A stretch of 64,000 nt of DNA, taken from contig CM043797.1 of NCBI GenBank assembly GCA_023974075.1, positions 37,390,666-37,454,665 on the forward strand, read 5' to 3'. A program made the translations under genes and the position numbers. The notes under the pieces were generated by a model, which worked only from the letters and a program-made list of their open reading frames with translations, searched no databases and was not told the DNA's origin. Positions 1-64,000 of the stretch are shown here, piece after piece. Numbering within the stretch: the first letter of the stretch is position 1; each line of letters starts with the position of its first letter. The DNA is from Chaenocephalus aceratus (taxonomy: Eukaryota; Chordata; Actinopteri; Perciformes; Channichthyidae).

Positions 1-61485
<61,485 letters not shown>

Positions 61486-62689
61486 AATGTCAGCCGGTTA
61501 CAGACACGGAGAGAAAAAGTGAAGTTGACGCAGCCTCTGTGTCCATCAAATGTAGAGCATCCTGATATGTCTGGAAGTCCGCATTAAGTCATGACTCAAA
61601 AGTTGATGTTTGTGTCATATCGATATTTCCCAGAGATCCAGACGTGAATTCCCGTTCACTGGTTACGCAGAGGGACGACTGGTCTGTCAATCGCAGTCTT
61701 TGAATGGCTCCTTGAACGCACCACCCACAGTCACTGAGGGGCCACCTCCAAAACGCCACCGACATTGACCTGGGAATTCAATATTGTTTAGGCACATAGT
61801 TTTGTATTAGACTATCTGTTTAATAAACACTCGATGTGGCAGTAAGTAAAGACATGTATGCAAGAAGTGTTCTAAATATCGTATTCAGAAATACTGTGGC
61901 TGAAAGCGGGAGTGGATTAAGTCAAAAAGGAGTCCTTGCAAGGGGTTTACTTGAAACAAAACTATATTGAACCAAGGTTTAAATAACAAGCAAGTTGATT
62001 TGTTGGATCAATAATATCAGAACTGATGGCTGATGTGGGAAGTATGTGATGCTGTTGAGTTTTTAAAGGTGCAAAATAAAGAGATGACCATCAGCTGACG
62101 AATCCACAATGTATGGTTGTCAGATAATTGATCAAAACAGCCTTCAAGACAGTGAGAAGGGCATCAGATTAAATGAAAACCTTTCACTTCAATGCAGTCT
62201 AATGGGCACTATACTATGTACTACACTGATAAATAAACAAATCCTAGTTCAGAGAAGGATATTATTTTAGTGCAATTATATTTCATTTGTTATATGTAGG
62301 AAATCAAATATGATGCATTGTGAATGATGTAGGCAACATTCTACATCAAATACTTAATTCATAATATCTATACATTATACAAAAACTGATGCATGATTAC
62401 AAATTCAAATATAGAAATGAAGTAACTAAACTTTATTTATACGGTTTGTTTCCCAGATAGTATTATTAGATGCTCTTCAAAGCAAATGTAGAAAAATAAA
62501 AATCAACACGAGATGACATTAAAAAAACACACAATAGGCTATATTAAAATTACTGTAAAATGTATGAATTATATTAGGTCTAAATCAAGCAATATGTAGT
62601 TGCCCATTGAAAAAATATATATATAGACTTCAAACTATCTTACCTTTAATCAAAAAAAGTTCAAATTCACATTTCATTAACAAAAATCT
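61486..62689. other. megf6 5' flank and intergenic DNA
   Basis: The megf6 5' UTR and promoter must lie in the first few hundred bases. GC content is higher to about 61780, then AT-rich. No TATA box, CpG cluster or gene is evident. Confidence 0.4.
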
Positions 62690-62870
62690 CGAGCTCCACC
62701 AGGCTGAGGAACAGCTTCCTCCACCAGGCGGTCAGGATGCTGAACTCTCTCCCCTCCCTCCCTCCCTCCCTCCCTCTCTCGCTCCCCCTCTCTGACATCT
62801 CTCCCCTGACCTCTCCACCCTGCCTCCCACCTTTCCCCTCAGCCCCAAATGGTCCTGGACTTTAACCCCC
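62690..62870 (+). mobile_element. possible LINE ORF end followed by CCCT-rich tract
   Basis: CTGAGGAACAGCTTCCTCCA and GGCGGTCAGGATGCTGAACT read as LRNSFLHQAVRMLNSL, resembling the extreme C-terminus of fish LINE ORF2. Followed by (CCCT)n and then (CA)n. Confidence 0.4.
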
Positions 62871-62873
62871 CCC

Positions 62874-62875
<2 letters not shown>

Positions 62876-62947
<72 letters not shown>

Positions 62948-62960
62948 CACACACACACAA
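62876..62960. repeat. (CA)n microsatellite
   Basis: About 42 units with one GCAC interruption, preceded by a run of ten C. Confidence 0.96.
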
Positions 62961-63105
62961 CCTTCCCTCATCCAGCACCAGTCACTTTTCTACCACAGTT
63001 ATATGTCTTACTTTAAAGTTAGTGAGTTAAAAGTGACATTTTTGGATAACCTTACATTACATTTACCATACATAATCAAGACGTTTTCAAAACATCTCAA
63101 ATTTA

Positions 63106-63185
63106 CCATGCAAGGCAAGGCAATTTTATTTATATAGCACTTTTCAGCACGTGGCGATTCAAAGTGTTTTACAGATTAAAAGCAA
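63106..63185 (+). mobile_element. dispersed repeat fragment
   Basis: CAAGGCAAGGCAATTTTATT, TATAGCACTTTTCAGCACGT, AAAGTGTTTTACAG. Class unknown. Confidence 0.45.
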
Positions 63186-63249
63186 AAGACATTTAAGAAC
63201 ACCAGGTAAAACTTTTTCTTTTGTATTTACTTTAATATTTTTGACTTCA

Positions 63250-63472
63250 GTTTAGCGACGTCACTTCCTCCGGAGCTCCTGGTACTTCCTGCTTGAAGGA
63301 CGGACGGCGGAAGAAGAGAGGAGGCTCCTCTCGTGTCAACATAAGGGAGATGCCTGACAGCTACATCATCTGTAATACTCTTAACCGTACCACTCTGGGT
63401 TTACTTTGAAGTTATTTTATTTCCTCTAAGATCTGATAAATATATTTGGAAAGCAAGCTAACCAACCGAACG
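63250..63472 (+). promoter_or_regulatory. candidate promoter and first (non-coding) exon of a divergent neighbour
   Basis: A full CRE-like site GACGTCAC (63257-63264) is followed by ETS-type CACTTCCTCCGG and TACTTCCTG, then GGCGGAAGAAG. This is typical of TATA-less housekeeping promoters. A donor CCGAACG|GTAAGATA falls at 63472/63473. The only ATG (about 63351) opens a 19-codon frame, so this would be 5' untranslated. It faces away from megf6, whose start is 1.8 kb to the left. In human the gene upstream of MEGF6 is, as I recall, TPRG1L, also divergent; identity here is untested. Confidence 0.35.
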
Positions 63473-64000
63473 GTAAGATACTGAAACTACCGCGCTAGCT
63501 TGAAATGGCGCTAATGTGTTGTGTGTTAGCTGTCAAACTAAAACTATTGTAAGCTTTGATATGTTGTTAACGTAGGTATCATAACAGTTAACTAAACATC
63601 AGAGGGAGACAAAGTCGTCTGCTAAATAATGCGAATGTGGTAACGTTAGCATGAAAAGGTCATTAAATAACTATGGTGTTAGCCTCACTAGTATTAGCCA
63701 ATTATATGCTTCCTTTTGATATTAGCATTGTGTTAGCATTTCATTGATATATTCTGTAAAGGGACCTGTAGCAGCTCTTCTCTCATACAGTCAAGGTTAC
63801 TGCCAAATTGTGGCTTCCATATTTCCCTGTATGCAAAGTTATTATCATGAGAGTGTCAGGAGAAATGCTCCAGCCCTAACTCCTGCCTCCAGCTCATCAG
63901 TGGCACCAATGTTTTCTGAGTAGATCCTTAACCCTCCTGTCATGGTCGGGTCAAATCTGACCCATTCACTACTTTTATCAATCATAAATAATGTGGCTTA
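63473..64000. other. right edge, probable intron of neighbour
   Basis: AT-rich sequence following the candidate donor at 63472, with several GTTAGC repeats. No coding exon seen. Confidence 0.3.

Overview
The window reads as vertebrate, almost certainly teleost fish, nuclear DNA. It has small phase-1 coding exons spread through long introns, very many (CA)n/(GT)n microsatellites, tRNA-headed SINEs with the tail usual in fish, and dense short DNA transposons of hAT, Tc1/mariner, TTAA-target and probable Harbinger type. Species cannot be named; the repeat mix suggests a percomorph.

The main gene is megf6 (multiple EGF-like domains 6) on the minus strand. It starts at 61485 and runs off the left edge. 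Twenty coding exons can be placed: a signal peptide exon (61406-61485), two EMI-domain exons (60156-60290, 59583-59692), a first EGF exon (59033-59137), a 28-kb intron, eight further EGF/EGF-Ca exons (30793 down to 16315), an acidic linker exon (15953-16192), then seven laminin-type EGF exons (15344 down to 392). Visible coding sequence is about 2.6 kb, roughly the N-terminal 860 residues. The remaining EGF repeats must lie to the left.

A second gene, an EHD-family membrane-remodelling ATPase most like EHD2, lies complete and in opposite orientation inside megf6 intron 16 (plus strand, 4487-8764, six coding exons). Both genes keep all their splice sites and domain residues but are broken by many single-base insertions and deletions, mostly in short homopolymers. 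This looks more like uncorrected long-read error than gene death.

The rest is intron and flank. Notable elements are: a TTAA-target element whose interior has grown into a 37-bp minisatellite of about 36 copies in an EHD intron; several hAT elements with exact 8-bp target duplications (3042-3428, 35432-36758, 38564-39566) or a near-exact one (51286-51969); a Tc1/mariner foldback palindrome (48828-49674); two cases of an element nested in another TIR element; a SINE that appears to supply the branch point of megf6 exon 6; and a (TG)24 tract directly against the 3' splice site of megf6 exon 8. At the right edge, 63250-63472 may be the CRE/ETS-type promoter and first exon of a divergently transcribed neighbour.

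All calls come from reading the sequence by eye. Repeat family names are by termini and target duplications, not database search.
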